Assembly (NCBI GenBank): GCA_019648995.1
Contig: BLXT01004484.1
Coordinates: 366,054 to 395,671 of the forward strand
From: Plakobranchus ocellatus
Taxonomy: Eukaryota; Mollusca; Gastropoda; Plakobranchidae
Length of the DNA stretch: 29,618 bases
Direction: 5' to 3'
The notes under the pieces were generated by a model. The model ran no database searches and was not told where the DNA came from. It worked only from the letters and a program-made list of their open reading frames with translations. A program made the translations under genes and the position numbers. Positions 24,601 to 29,618 of this stretch are shown here, piece by piece (position 1 is the first letter of the stretch; every line of letters starts with the position of its first letter).

Positions 24601-27165
24601 TACCGCAGTGTTGCGGTCCCTACGCCTGTGTTAACTGTTCCGCCATGTTGGATACAATAAACTGCCGAGAATTTCTGACACTCGTTGAAGGTGCTAGGTT
24701 GTGTCTCACTCTCTCTCTTTGTGTAAAGGGGAGTGGGGTGGGTGGGAGTTATTATGTTAAATTATGTAGTAGTAATAGTAGAAGTAAGAGAAATATTTTT
24801 TGCTGTTTTTTGTAAATTTTTTTTTTTGATCATAAGGTCCAGAGTTCGGATCTAGGGACCGCAACACTGCAGTTTTGTATAGCCGCTCGGGTTTTCTCTC
24901 TCTCTCTATCTATCTATTTATCTCTATCTCTCTCTCCTTATCCTTCTGCCTGTCTTTGTCTCTCTCTCTCTCTCTCTCCCTTTTTCCTTCATCTAAACAT
25001 AAGGTCCAGAGTTCAGGTCTAGAGACCGCAACACTGCTGTTTTGTATAGCTGCTCGGGTATTGTCTTTCTCTCTCTCGATAGATAGAGTGAAAGAGAAAG
25101 AGAGAGAAAATACGAGCGGCTATACAAAACAGTGTTGCAGTCCCTAGTTCCTTAGACCAGTGTTGCGATCCTTAGACCTAAACTCTTGACCCTATGTTTA
25201 GATGTACAAAAGAGAGATAGAGAAAATCCGTTCGGCTGTACAAAACCGCAGTGTTGCGGTCCCTAGACCTAAACTCTGGACCCTATGATCAAAAATTTAA
25301 AAAAAAAAACACCAAAAAACAAAACAAAAAAATAAATAAAAATAAAAATAAAAAAAACAAAATTTTTAACAATTATATTTCTCTTACTACTACCACTACT
25401 ACTACGAATATTAAAACAGCTAAAAATATAATGCAAAGAGAGAGAATAAAATAACTTCCACCCACCCCATCCCTCTTTTACACCCCATTAAAATTTAAAA
25501 AAAATACAAGCATATTAATTAATTAATAAAATAAACAGATAAATATAATAATAACAACAAAACTTTTAAAACATTTATACCATTAATCAAAAACATTTTC
25601 CCCGTTCTTATACAACCTGAACCTGTGTGTCTTGAAAATCTGGCCACTATGTGAGAGTTAAGGTCTAAGGAACTGCGGTTTTACCCTGAAACTTTATCGA
25701 CGGTGAAAGTCGCATACCGTGTAAGTCCAAAAATAGTAACAGACTTTTTTTCACTTTATCTTAATCTTGTTGGCCCAATGTATCTTCTGACTTGTTTTCG
25801 TGACAAAATAACCGATAGAAAGGGGCGAAATTCAAATTAGAACAATACGTGTATCTTGGTTGGATCTCCTGCTTAACACCTACAAACCGTGTAAGTCAGC
25901 TTGTTGGATTTCTGACTTACACGGAATGCGACTTTCACCGTCGTTATTATCTAGCCTGAAATCCTCCAATTTCATGTTTTATAGATTAATTAGATGTATT
26001 TGTAGATTAAAGACCTGACTTTTATATTTTTTAACAATAAAAGACCTAGATTATCTGATTGGGGCCCTGCACCCCTTCTCCTTCATCTTCGTAAAGTTAA
26101 AAAAACAAAACTTGGCACTGGTGGAGGACTGCGGTCCCTATCAGTTTTCCTCCTAAATTGGATGGCCATTTCGATTATTTAACGCCAATGGGTGTACAAA
26201 CTACTACTACTTCGATGTGTCTTTTTTTTTATGATTGAATGTTTCTTAAACGGCTGGCTCTATTATTATGAAAATTTGAAAAAAAAATTTCATTCTCACA
26301 CCATCAGCTACGAATACGAAATGAAGAGGCAATATTGTAGATCTAGATTTAATATCTAGATCTAGATTCTTGAAGCCCACCTACTGACGTCAAATAATCG
26401 AAATGGCCGACTTCCTTGGGTGGGCAAAGTAGGGACCGCAGTCCTCCACCAGTGCCCAAAACTTGATATAATCGAGATCTAGATCTAGATCTATATCTAG
26501 TTAGGACTAAGCATATAATTATATATATCATCTCGTATCAAGCGTCCTATTTCTGCAATCGAAATTCCTGCCCTCCGCAATACCATTTCATATTTAAAAG
26601 TTTGGCTGTCATTTCTCTCGAAATTGAATCAAAATCAAATGCATTACCTGAGATTGAAAACTAGCCTGGTGTAGTAGGCCGCCCTACATCTAGATCTAGA
26701 CTCTAGATCTTAATCTAGATCTAGATTAGAATCTAGTGAGTTTCTAGTCTAAATTTACACTTAAATTTAAATCTAGAGTAATTCTGACTTTTAATAAAAT
26801 CTGACAACTTACACATCATTAGGTCGATCGTTTCTAGAGGTAGCGGTATCAGTGCTGGTGTCGAAATGTTCCTTGTAGCGACGAAGGGAGACCACGGTAC
26901 TGCTAGCATCTTCATCTAAACAATCGGTTTTATCTTTGTTTGGTCTGCTATTTTTCAATCTCTTTGATGGAACATGCCTCAGTTGTCGCCTCCATTTGTG
27001 TGGTCCTTGAAACTTTTCTTCGTACGATGTTCCACTTCTTACTCTTTCGTCGAGTGCACCACTTCGTTCAATTCTGTTCCCGTCCACAAAGCCAGTCTCC
27101 TCAACCTCTGACGCTCCTATCGCAGAGAAACTTGGATCTGTTCCAACTGAAGATGAGGAAGCCAT
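560..27165 (-). CDS. MAP3K1: MAP3K1 (MEKK1) orthologue, 5' half, 13 exons (partial)
   Basis: Joined minus-strand coding exons: 27165-26813, 23598-23475, 22186-22142, 19674-19549, 19126-18908, 15311-15195, 12089-11917, 11508-11387, 6533-6446, 5741-5585, 4595-4353, 1896-1775, 651-560. They give 660 codons plus one base, open throughout, and every exon phase fits the next. Family knowledge: MAP3K1 is a cytoplasmic MAP kinase kinase kinase feeding the JNK and ERK pathways, and its RING domain is an E3 ubiquitin ligase. Seen here: SWIM domain (about residues 258-315; C291, C293, C299, H301), RING domain (about 395-443; CPIC at 395-398, CPLC at 440-443) and the beginning of the TOG/armadillo domain (from about 506). 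The kinase domain is not in the window. Splice sites are GT-AG except intron 12, which is GC-AG. The N-terminus before SWIM is somewhat shorter than I recall for the human protein and does not resemble it. Identification is secure from SWIM-RING-TOG order and motif wording; exons 2-4 rest mainly on splice sites and phase. Confidence 0.95.
652..1774 (-). other. Intron 12 (GC-AG)
   Basis: 1,123 nt with a GC donor (CAG|GCAAGT) and a normal CTGCAG acceptor. The interior is AT-rich with poly-A/T runs, and no repeat or second exon was recognised. Confidence 0.88.
1775..1896 (-). CDS. MAP3K1: MAP3K1 exon 12, TOG/armadillo domain
   Basis: 122 nt, phase 0 in and phase 2 out. It reads [20 protein letters not shown] and then [16 protein letters not shown], matching the family's helices around the conserved YTPC motif. 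The exon ends AACAG with intron bases GCAAGT, so the donor is a non-canonical GC. The homologous continuation in exon 13 ([13 protein letters not shown]) requires exactly this junction. Confidence 0.95.
1897..4352 (-). other. Intron 11
   Basis: 2,456 nt. The acceptor side carries the inverted-repeat element at 1965-2680. From about 2690 to 4352 I see only AT-rich sequence with homopolymer runs. The junction between exons 11 and 12 is contiguous by homology, so short ORFs at 3087-3449 are not exons. Confidence 0.85.
1965..2680. mobile_element. Non-autonomous DNA transposon (MITE-like), 716 bp
   Basis: Perfect 13-bp terminal inverted repeats: CAGACCTGCCAAC at the left, its complement GTTGGCAGGTCTG at the right. 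They are flanked by a 6-bp direct duplication AACAAT (1959-1964 and 2681-2686). The interior has no transposase ORF. Near the left end are three copies of CTCACAGGAAT (1989, 2011, 2031). It lies about 70 bp from exon 12, on the acceptor side. Superfamily not assigned. Confidence 0.7.
4353..4595 (-). CDS. MAP3K1: MAP3K1 exon 11, start of TOG/armadillo domain
   Basis: 243 nt (81 codons), phase 0-0. It begins [20 protein letters not shown] and ends [12 protein letters not shown]. These are near-diagnostic of the MEKK1 helical-repeat domain, which has been described as a tubulin-binding TOG domain. A short Gly/Arg/Pro loop ([10 protein letters not shown]) replaces the longer Gly/Ser loop I recall from vertebrates. 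Acceptor CTATTTCAG|GCC; donor TCTTTG|GTAAGC. Confidence 0.96.
4596..5584 (-). other. Intron 10
   Basis: 989 nt of AT-rich DNA with a long A-run near 4706-4728. Nothing else recognised. Confidence 0.85.
5585..5741 (-). CDS. MAP3K1: MAP3K1 exon 10, Pro/Ser-rich linker
   Basis: 157 nt, phase 2 in and phase 0 out. Gly/Pro/Ser-rich, it ends [18 protein letters not shown]; the EPIPPE...APW wording is characteristic of the segment before the MEKK1 TOG/armadillo domain. It contains SP sites that a proline-directed kinase could use (inference). Acceptor TTTGATCAG|TACACA; donor GTGGAG|GTGAAA. Confidence 0.92.
5742..6445 (-). other. Intron 9
   Basis: 704 nt, AT-rich. A plus-strand ORF here (5854-6096) has no coding signature. 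Confidence 0.85.
6446..6533 (-). CDS. MAP3K1: MAP3K1 exon 9, RING domain second half
   Basis: 88 nt, phase 1 in and phase 2 out. With the split codon it reads [20 protein letters not shown], closing the RING finger with C440 and C443. Acceptor TTTTTGTCAG|GGTTTG; donor TTAAAAG|GTAATT. It follows the largest intron of the window (4.85 kb), and the junction is fixed by RING homology. Confidence 0.95.
8123..8792. mobile_element. TTAA-flanked inverted-repeat element, 670 bp
   Basis: The ends are CTCTTAATTTACCA and its complement TGGTAAATTAAGAG, each bordered by TTAA (8119-8122 and 8793-8796). TTAA target duplication is the habit of piggyBac-type transposons, though the terminal bases are not the usual CCC. 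No transposase is present. The interior includes a cluster of AGATCTAGAT-type hexamers (8387-8412). Confidence 0.55.
8950..9690 (+). pseudogene. Possible decayed retrocopy or unidentified coding relic
   Basis: Plus-strand translation gives protein-like blocks broken by stops and frame changes: [20 protein letters not shown]..., then [20 protein letters not shown] with PVYLPDIDH after it, then [18 protein letters not shown], each in otherwise featureless intron DNA. Composition is richer in charged and varied residues than the surrounding AT-driven translations. I do not recognise the parent protein. It may be chance. Confidence 0.25.
11034..11054. repeat. Hairpin copy 1, GGCCCGAGA arms
   Basis: Arms GGCCCGAGA and TCTCGGGTC around a TGG loop, with one mismatch. 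It is separated from a second, perfect copy by 25 bp of spacer inside the right end of the piggyBac-like element. Confidence 0.75.
11080..11100. repeat. Hairpin copy 2, GGCCCGAGA arms (perfect)
   Basis: Perfect 9-bp arms GGCCCGAGA and TCTCGGGCC around TGG, directly next to the terminal CACTCAAAGGG. Subterminal hairpins of this kind are likely transposase-binding or structural sites (inference). Confidence 0.8.
11387..11508 (-). CDS. MAP3K1: MAP3K1 exon 8, RING domain first half
   Basis: 122 nt, phase 2 in and phase 1 out. It reads [20 protein letters not shown], then RCENGC and [12 protein letters not shown]. Zinc-ligand candidates are C395, C398, C411, C415, the H420-H422 run and C423. This is the MEKK1-type RING/PHD-like finger with E3 ubiquitin ligase function. 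The donor ATCT|GTGAGT splits the Trp codon shared with exon 9. Confidence 0.96.
11509..11916 (-). other. Intron 7
   Basis: 408 nt, AT-rich; no element recognised. Confidence 0.88.
11917..12089 (-). CDS. MAP3K1: MAP3K1 exon 7, basic/acidic linker between SWIM and RING
   Basis: 173 nt, phase 0 in and phase 2 out. It starts [20 protein letters not shown], matching the conserved region just after SWIM. Then come an acidic run ([11 protein letters not shown]) and a Ser/Asp-rich tail ([13 protein letters not shown]). The KRRR cluster at about 345-348 could serve as a nuclear localisation or docking sequence (inference). Acceptor TCATCTAG|GTTG; donor ACAGG|GTAAAT. Confidence 0.93.
12838..13038. mobile_element. 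Foldback MITE copy A, about 200 bp
   Basis: The ends are ATAATCC and GGATTAT, and the two halves are imperfect inverted copies over about 80 bp. They share the blocks GACTTCTAGATC, ACCTTCA, CTACCAA and AAATGA. The loop region has TTGTGTGAAAGTAGAACTA, which recurs almost unchanged in the copy at 24139-24335. It has no coding capacity. Confidence 0.65.
13118..13196. repeat. CT/CA-rich simple repeat
   Basis: Interrupted (CT)n and (CA)n tracts, with TTTCTCTCTCTTTCACACGC and repeated CACACACA. Low-complexity intron DNA. Confidence 0.85.
14829..14929. repeat. 50-bp perfect tandem duplication
   Basis: Two adjacent copies with period exactly 50 (one beginning CAATAAAATT at 14831, the next at 14881), identical over the full unit. 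This indicates a recent duplication, or an assembly or haplotype effect. Confidence 0.92.
15195..15311 (-). CDS. MAP3K1: MAP3K1 exon 6, SWIM zinc-binding core
   Basis: 117 nt (39 codons), phase 0-0. It reads [20 protein letters not shown] followed by a segment ending [10 protein letters not shown]. The SWIM signature CxC-x5-CxH is intact: C291, C293, C299, H301. Acceptor CTTTCAG|ACG, donor TTTGAG|GTTAGA. In the family this domain acts in protein-protein interaction, including with substrates of the E3 activity. Confidence 0.96.
15312..18907 (-). other. Intron 5
   Basis: 3,596 nt splitting the SWIM domain. Largely AT-rich and unstructured. The exception is a diverged direct repeat at about 17950-18004 and 18303-18357 (shared theme TTAATT..GGTC.CTGA.TTCAA). 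Confidence 0.85.
17950..18357. repeat. Diverged direct repeat pair
   Basis: About 55-bp units at 17950-18004 and 18303-18357 share TTAATT, GGTC.CTGA.TTCAA, TTGC.AT.AGAATT and a T-rich tail in the same order and orientation. They are probably fragments of one interspersed repeat family. Confidence 0.45.
18908..19126 (-). CDS. MAP3K1: MAP3K1 exon 5, SWIM domain first part
   Basis: 219 nt (73 codons), phase 0-0. The acceptor is CCATCGCAG|TTTCGA and the donor CCACAA|GTGAGC. The second half reads [19 protein letters not shown], then SPDHKYRV and IGPQ at the exon end, which is the hallmark lead-in of the MEKK1 SWIM domain. A basic helix ([17 protein letters not shown]) precedes it. The open frame continues upstream of the acceptor into a Phe/Ser-rich stretch; that part is intron. 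Confidence 0.95.
19127..19548 (-). other. Intron 4
   Basis: 422 nt. Exon 5 is left-adjacent. An open frame runs through part of this intron but is split by good splice sites and is Phe/poly-K-coded low-complexity sequence. Confidence 0.85.
19549..19674 (-). CDS. MAP3K1: MAP3K1 exon 4
   Basis: 126 nt (42 codons), phase 0-0. The acceptor is TTGTTAG|ATTCCT and the donor TTCT|GTGAGT. It encodes a basic, Ser-rich stretch including [18 protein letters not shown] is a plausible basophilic-kinase site (inference). Also symmetric, so potentially skippable. Confidence 0.8.
19675..22141 (-). other. Intron 3
   Basis: 2,467 nt, more than half of it occupied by the inverted-repeat element at 20168-21614. 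The rest (19675-20160 and 21620-22141) is AT-rich and featureless. Confidence 0.85.
20168..21614. mobile_element. Non-autonomous DNA transposon with about 40-bp terminal inverted repeats, 1,447 bp
   Basis: The left end starts TGTGTGGGCGCACGGGAAAA and the right end, read on the minus strand, TGTGTGGGCGCACAGGAAAA. The match continues through CGTCGGATGT and GCAAAT to about 40 bp with few differences. Both ends are bordered by TATA (20164-20167 and 21615-21618), so the target duplication is TATA or TA. No transposase ORF. The interior has AGATCT/TCTAGA clusters near 21053-21180. Confidence 0.75.
22142..22186 (-). CDS. MAP3K1: MAP3K1 exon 3 (45-nt micro-exon)
   Basis: A 15-codon, phase 0-0 exon reading [15 protein letters not shown]. 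The acceptor has a long poly-T tract before ACAG, and the donor CACAG|GTATG is good. Because it is symmetric, skipping it would keep the frame, so it could be a cassette exon. No conserved domain. Evidence is splice sites and phase only. Confidence 0.7.
22187..23474 (-). other. Intron 2
   Basis: 1,288 nt. It includes a perfect 56-bp inverted repeat (22384-22599) with AT microsatellites. From 22640 to 23474 nothing is recognised. Confidence 0.85.
22384..22599. repeat. Perfect 56-bp inverted repeat with 104-bp spacer
   Basis: The arm 22384-22439 is the exact reverse complement of 22544-22599 (conserved text includes AAGCTCACCCACATTGAGGT). The spacer contains an (AT)n tract at 22522-22543, and another (TA)n tract follows the right arm (22608-22629). 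It would form a strong stem-loop in RNA or cruciform in DNA. Confidence 0.93.
23475..23598 (-). CDS. MAP3K1: MAP3K1 exon 2
   Basis: 124 nt, entering in phase 2 and leaving in phase 0. The acceptor is TTTTTCAG|AGACCC and the donor AGAAAG|GTGAGT. With the phase carried from exon 1 it reads as an open, Asp/Ser/Pro-rich segment (for example [20 protein letters not shown]); using the AG two bases further in would bring an early stop. No domain is recognised; it looks like a disordered linker with possible phospho-sites (an SP motif is present). Confidence 0.82.
24139..24335. mobile_element. Foldback MITE copy B, about 197 bp
   Basis: The ends share TCTGGGGATATG in inverted orientation. Inside, both arms carry AGCTACTGACAAAATTAAGA, identical over 20 bp. 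The middle has TTGTGTGAAAGTAGCACTA, nearly the same as the middle of the element at 12838-13038, so the two are one family. Confidence 0.7.
24603..25484. repeat. Nested palindromic array, about 880 bp
   Basis: Related units recur in alternating orientation around a centre near 25085. The core is AGGGACCGCAACACTGC, next to GTTTTGTATAGCCGCTCGGG. Forward copies are at 24828-24891 and 24993-25058; reverse copies at 25113-25200 and 25231-25290, plus a lone reverse core at 24603-24622. Outer arms GTGTAAAGGGGAGTGGGGTG (24721-24755) and its diverged complement (25451-25484) extend the palindrome. CT/GA microsatellites fill the gaps. Confidence 0.8.
24893..24980. repeat. CT-rich microsatellite
   Basis: Interrupted (TC)n with TATC variants between two forward units of the nested palindrome. 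The complementary GA tracts sit near 25085-25109 and 25209-25224. Confidence 0.85.
25698..25943. mobile_element. Short inverted-repeat element, 246 bp, TTAT target duplication
   Basis: The left end is CGACGGTGAAAGTCGCATAC then CGTGTAAGTC. The right end is its complement with one change over about 30 bp. The element is bordered by TTAT at 25694-25697 and 25944-25947. No ORF: a typical MITE. Confidence 0.75.
26113..26456. mobile_element. Foldback element, 344 bp
   Basis: Perfect 27-bp terminal arms: 26113-26139 and 26430-26456, beginning GGCACTGGTGGAGGACTGCG. A second inner pair shares GGCCATTTCGATTATTT and its complement. The arms end in CGGTCCCTA, the same short text as the core of the nested palindrome upstream, which hints at shared ancestry. 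Confidence 0.75.
26340..26765. repeat. Clustered TCTAGA/AGATCT hexamers
   Basis: At least four runs of overlapping palindromic hexamers (26340-26368, 26475-26500, 26688-26704, 26705-26738), each of the form TCTAGATCTAGA. Smaller clusters lie at 8387-8412, 10497-10680, 10800-10856, 13920-13935, 21053-21180 and 24503-24522. They behave as a dispersed simple-sequence family in the introns. Confidence 0.8.
26813..27165 (-). CDS. MAP3K1: MAP3K1 exon 1, start codon and N-terminus
   Basis: Encodes residues 1-117 plus two bases of codon 118. The ATG at 27165-27163 sits in a good Kozak context (AAAG before, G after). An in-frame TAA at 27195-27193, only 30 nt upstream, makes it the likely true start. 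The protein begins [13 protein letters not shown] and is Ser/Thr-, Asp- and Arg/Lys-rich with no hydrophobic or signal segment, so it is probably disordered and cytoplasmic. A basic stretch ([16 protein letters not shown]) lies at about 57-72. The donor is GT|GTAAGT at 26812. This part is poorly conserved in the family; it is assigned to the gene by its start, donor and phase match to exon 2. Confidence 0.88.
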
Positions 27166-27450
27166 CTTTGATCCGAAATCTGTTCCAAAATTTTAGCTTC
27201 AAGGCCACAAGAGCATGTCTTTGTTTCCAGTCTGGGGTCTCCGGTTTTAAAAAATCCTTCGCCTCAAGTTAGTGACCGAAAGGGGGGATCAATAAACATT
27301 TGACAGGTCCCCCCTTTCGATTTCTTTTGAGAGAAAGGCTATTGATTTTCTCTCTCAGAAATGCCGCTTCCGGTCGGGGAAGCTCTCTGCTTTTGTCTTT
27401 CGATGAAGTGCCGAAGCCTGAGGGCCGAGCCTGTTAGCCTGAGTTCCAGA
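27166..27450 (-). promoter_or_regulatory. Probable MAP3K1 promoter / 5'UTR region
   Basis: Immediately upstream of the start codon, with higher GC and more CpG than the rest of the window. On the minus strand 27374-27367 reads ACCGGAAG, a consensus ETS-factor site common in TATA-less housekeeping promoters. No TATA box is convincing, and the transcription start cannot be placed exactly. Confidence 0.5.
27277..27319. repeat. Hairpin in 5' flank, 12-bp perfect arms
   Basis: CGAAAGGGGGGA (27277-27288) and TCCCCCCTTTCG (27308-27319) flank a 19-nt loop. It lies 112-154 nt upstream of the ATG, so it is within the 5'UTR or the core promoter. Confidence 0.85.
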
Positions 27451-28318
27451 ATTGTATTTTCATAGCCTCGTTTTCATACTTAGGTAATGTCTATTAATAG
27501 ATCCTATAACGTAAACAGACGAATGAATTACATTGTTTTTTATGAGGATAGAAACTTATTTTGGTGAATTAACATGTCTCTTTCCATTTTACAGAGAGAT
27601 AAATCTCCTCATCAAATAGGACATAGATCCTACTGGAAATGGCTTAAAAATTAGATCACAACCGAGCGCAGATTTCCTCATATGGTAATCTTTACGCAGC
27701 GTTTTCCTTCGCGCCAGCTGTTTTAAATCGAAAACGAGGCAGTTGCTGTTGACAACCTACACGCTTCCTGTGTCAAAGGTCAAAACAAGAGGAAACCCTC
27801 AAGTCAATACATGGCCTATCATCAAAAGTTTCCCACAGAGTAAAGTTGTAAAGGGGAGAAAAGAAAGGGAGCAAAAAGAAGAAGAGGACCGCGTGAATTA
27901 CTAACATCACTCAACTGAGGCCATTTTATTCTATAAATCATAGGTAAGTTGTTTCATTATTATTTGTACTCTTCTGAGAGGTTTCTTAATGCGTTTTGTT
28001 TTGGGATTTTTATGCGGCACCCTTGTAGAGCCTGCATAATAATTACTGTCATAGTTACCGGCTCCAAAGTTCGAATTCAAGCACGCGCAAGACGGAGAAA
28101 AAAAAGAATTATGCATCATGCCGCAAGAAATATATTTTGAAAAAATAACAGCTTTACTTTCAACTAAGTTGAAGAACGAGGAAAAAATAATCTCAATGTT
28201 CTCAATTTCTCTTGTTAGGCTTCAAATGTAGTCTTCCTACCTATAAGGCTACTGCTGCTGTTGCTGGTGCAGCTGCTATTGCTACTAGTGTCGATGCTGC
28301 CGCTACTGCTAAGACAAT

Positions 28319-28353
<35 letters not shown>

Positions 28354-28358
28354 AAACT

Positions 28359-28422
<64 letters not shown>

Positions 28423-29618
28423 TTGCTGCTGCTGCTGCTGCTGCTACTGCTGCCGCTACTGCTACCATTAAATGATGTTCACCTGAGCTATTCTGCCTTG
28501 TTGCACAATATCATTTATAGTTTTTTTTCCCGAACTTGAATAATGACGCTAGCCACTACTAACTGTGGTCCGGTCAAGGCTACTGAGGTGTTCCTACTAG
28601 ATCTATATTTAAAAAAAAGACTGACTAGATAGAAAATTTACAGCTATACAAATTTTGATCTATCATTGCACAGATTGATTCGTCTTTTTTGATTGCTTAT
28701 TGACTCTAAAGTTTTTCCATAATGTATGATCAGATTTTAAAGTTTAGAGGTTAGATCTACGGTTGTTTGCCAGGCCGATCGGTTCCATTTTCGATAATAC
28801 TGTTGAAAAGCATCAAGTAAAGCAGGTTGAATTGCAATAGACTTCGATATTTTTACACAGCTGTTTTCGAAAACATGAGCCAAATCACTCTGGTCTAGTG
28901 TTTAGACAGAAAAAATGCAGTAACGTATAACTGGCCCAGAGCCCGGAAATTCAACTCATTGTAAAAATTATATTAATTTATTATTAATATTATCATTCAT
29001 TAATTTATTAATTGGTTACGTTACAATTATTCCTTTAAAAAACGTTCTATGATAAAAGATTGACTACTTGTTTTTGTGTTGCGTATAAAGGAATTCCGCA
29101 GCTTTTGCTGTAGATATTTTGGGAGTAAAAAATCCAATAATGTTGGTTTAAGACTGCACGGTCACCCTTTTTTTTTTAAAAATCTGTTATAAGATTTGTC
29201 AAATTTATAAAAAGGATATATTCAGTCAAAGGTAGGCAAAAGTTAATAATGGTCTTTAGTGCATTTGAACTATCCTTTTCTTGATGTTTATTATTAGCTT
29301 TTTATCAATCCAATCTTTTTTGCGTCCTTTTAAATTTTAATTGTCACAGTCATTATGCGACGAATGTATTGAAAATTACAACGTCGAGAGAAAAAGCCAA
29401 GTTAACAATTTGAGTAGTTCTCGACATGCTGGCATATCAAATTTGTTGACCAGCTGTCAGTATGGGTGCTGTCAATTGAGAAATACAGCGTCCTTTGCTT
29501 TATAATTTTTTTTATTAAAAATATTGCATTGTAGATCTAAATATCTCCAAAGCTGTCCTGTGAGAATTTCATTCCAATGAATGAAACACAACCAACTGTG
29601 TTTTGGACAACAACAAAA
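27451..29618. other. 5' flanking / intergenic region
   Basis: No coding gene can be supported. It contains a candidate plus-strand splice donor (ATCATAG|GTAAGTTG at 27942), the compound trinucleotide repeat at 28247-28472, and otherwise AT-rich sequence with poly-T runs to the window end. Confidence 0.7.
28247..28472. repeat. Compound trinucleotide microsatellite
   Basis: Successive blocks of GCT/ACT-type, (CAA)n (about 28318-28351), (ACT)n (about 28356-28422) and (GCT)n with ACT interruptions (to 28472). Open frames through it on both strands encode only poly-Thr/Ala or poly-Val and are artefacts of the repeat. Confidence 0.95.

Larger units (their letters stand above)
23599..26812 (-). other. 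Intron 1, rich in foldback elements
   Basis: 3,214 nt. It holds a MITE (24139-24335), a nested palindrome (24603-25484), a 246-bp inverted-repeat element (25698-25943), a foldback element (26113-26456) and dense TCTAGA/AGATCT clusters (26340-26760). No exon is needed here, because exons 1 and 2 join in phase. Confidence 0.85.

Noticed and set aside
28212..28475. Open frames of poly-Thr/Ala (plus) and poly-Val (minus)
   Set aside because: Entirely explained by the compound trinucleotide repeat; no flanking coding signal.
1..29618. CRISPR arrays, bacterial operons or tRNA/rRNA genes
   Set aside because: The sequence is a spliced eukaryotic locus. No regularly spaced repeats with unique spacers and no clover-leaf or rRNA core was seen by eye; a tRNAscan or Rfam run would be needed to exclude small RNAs fully.

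Overview
The window is eukaryotic, AT-rich and intron-rich. It holds one recognisable gene, on the minus strand: the 5' half of an animal MAP3K1 (MEKK1) orthologue. Thirteen exons can be chained from an ATG at 27165 leftward to 560. Splice phases agree at all twelve complete introns, giving 1,981 coding nt (660 codons plus one base) with no stop. In order, the predicted protein carries a low-complexity polar N-terminus, the SWIM zinc-binding domain (exons 5-6), a basic/acidic linker (exon 7), the RING domain (exons 8-9), a short Pro/Ser linker (exon 10) and the start of the TOG/armadillo-type helical domain (exons 11-13). The rest of that domain and the C-terminal kinase domain lie beyond the left edge.

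Organism: the protein is clearly metazoan. Intron sizes (0.4-4.9 kb), abundant homopolymers and microsatellites, short inverted-repeat elements and scattered TCTAGA/AGATCT clusters fit a lophotrochozoan invertebrate, perhaps a gastropod mollusc. That assignment is impression rather than proof.

Layout, left to right: 1-559 intron 13 (cut by the window edge) with a repeat end; exons 13 to 8 between 560 and 11508, with three inverted-repeat elements in introns 11 and 8; exons 7 and 6 at 11917-12089 and 15195-15311, with a foldback element and a 50-bp tandem duplication in intron 6; exons 5 to 2 between 18908 and 23598, with a 1.45-kb inverted-repeat element in intron 3 and a perfect 56-bp inverted repeat in intron 2; intron 1 (23599-26812), packed with four different foldback structures; exon 1 at 26813-27165; then 5' flank and probable intergenic DNA to 29618, with promoter-like motifs, a compound trinucleotide repeat and no supportable coding gene.

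MAP3K1 family proteins combine a MAP kinase kinase kinase with a RING E3 ligase. The SWIM, RING and TOG modules visible here are the regulatory, substrate-binding half that precedes the kinase domain. No novel system is evident. The points worth a second look are the concentration of distinct non-autonomous inverted-repeat elements in the introns (several with target-site duplications), the nested palindrome in intron 1, a GC-AG intron, and a possible decayed retrocopy in intron 8.
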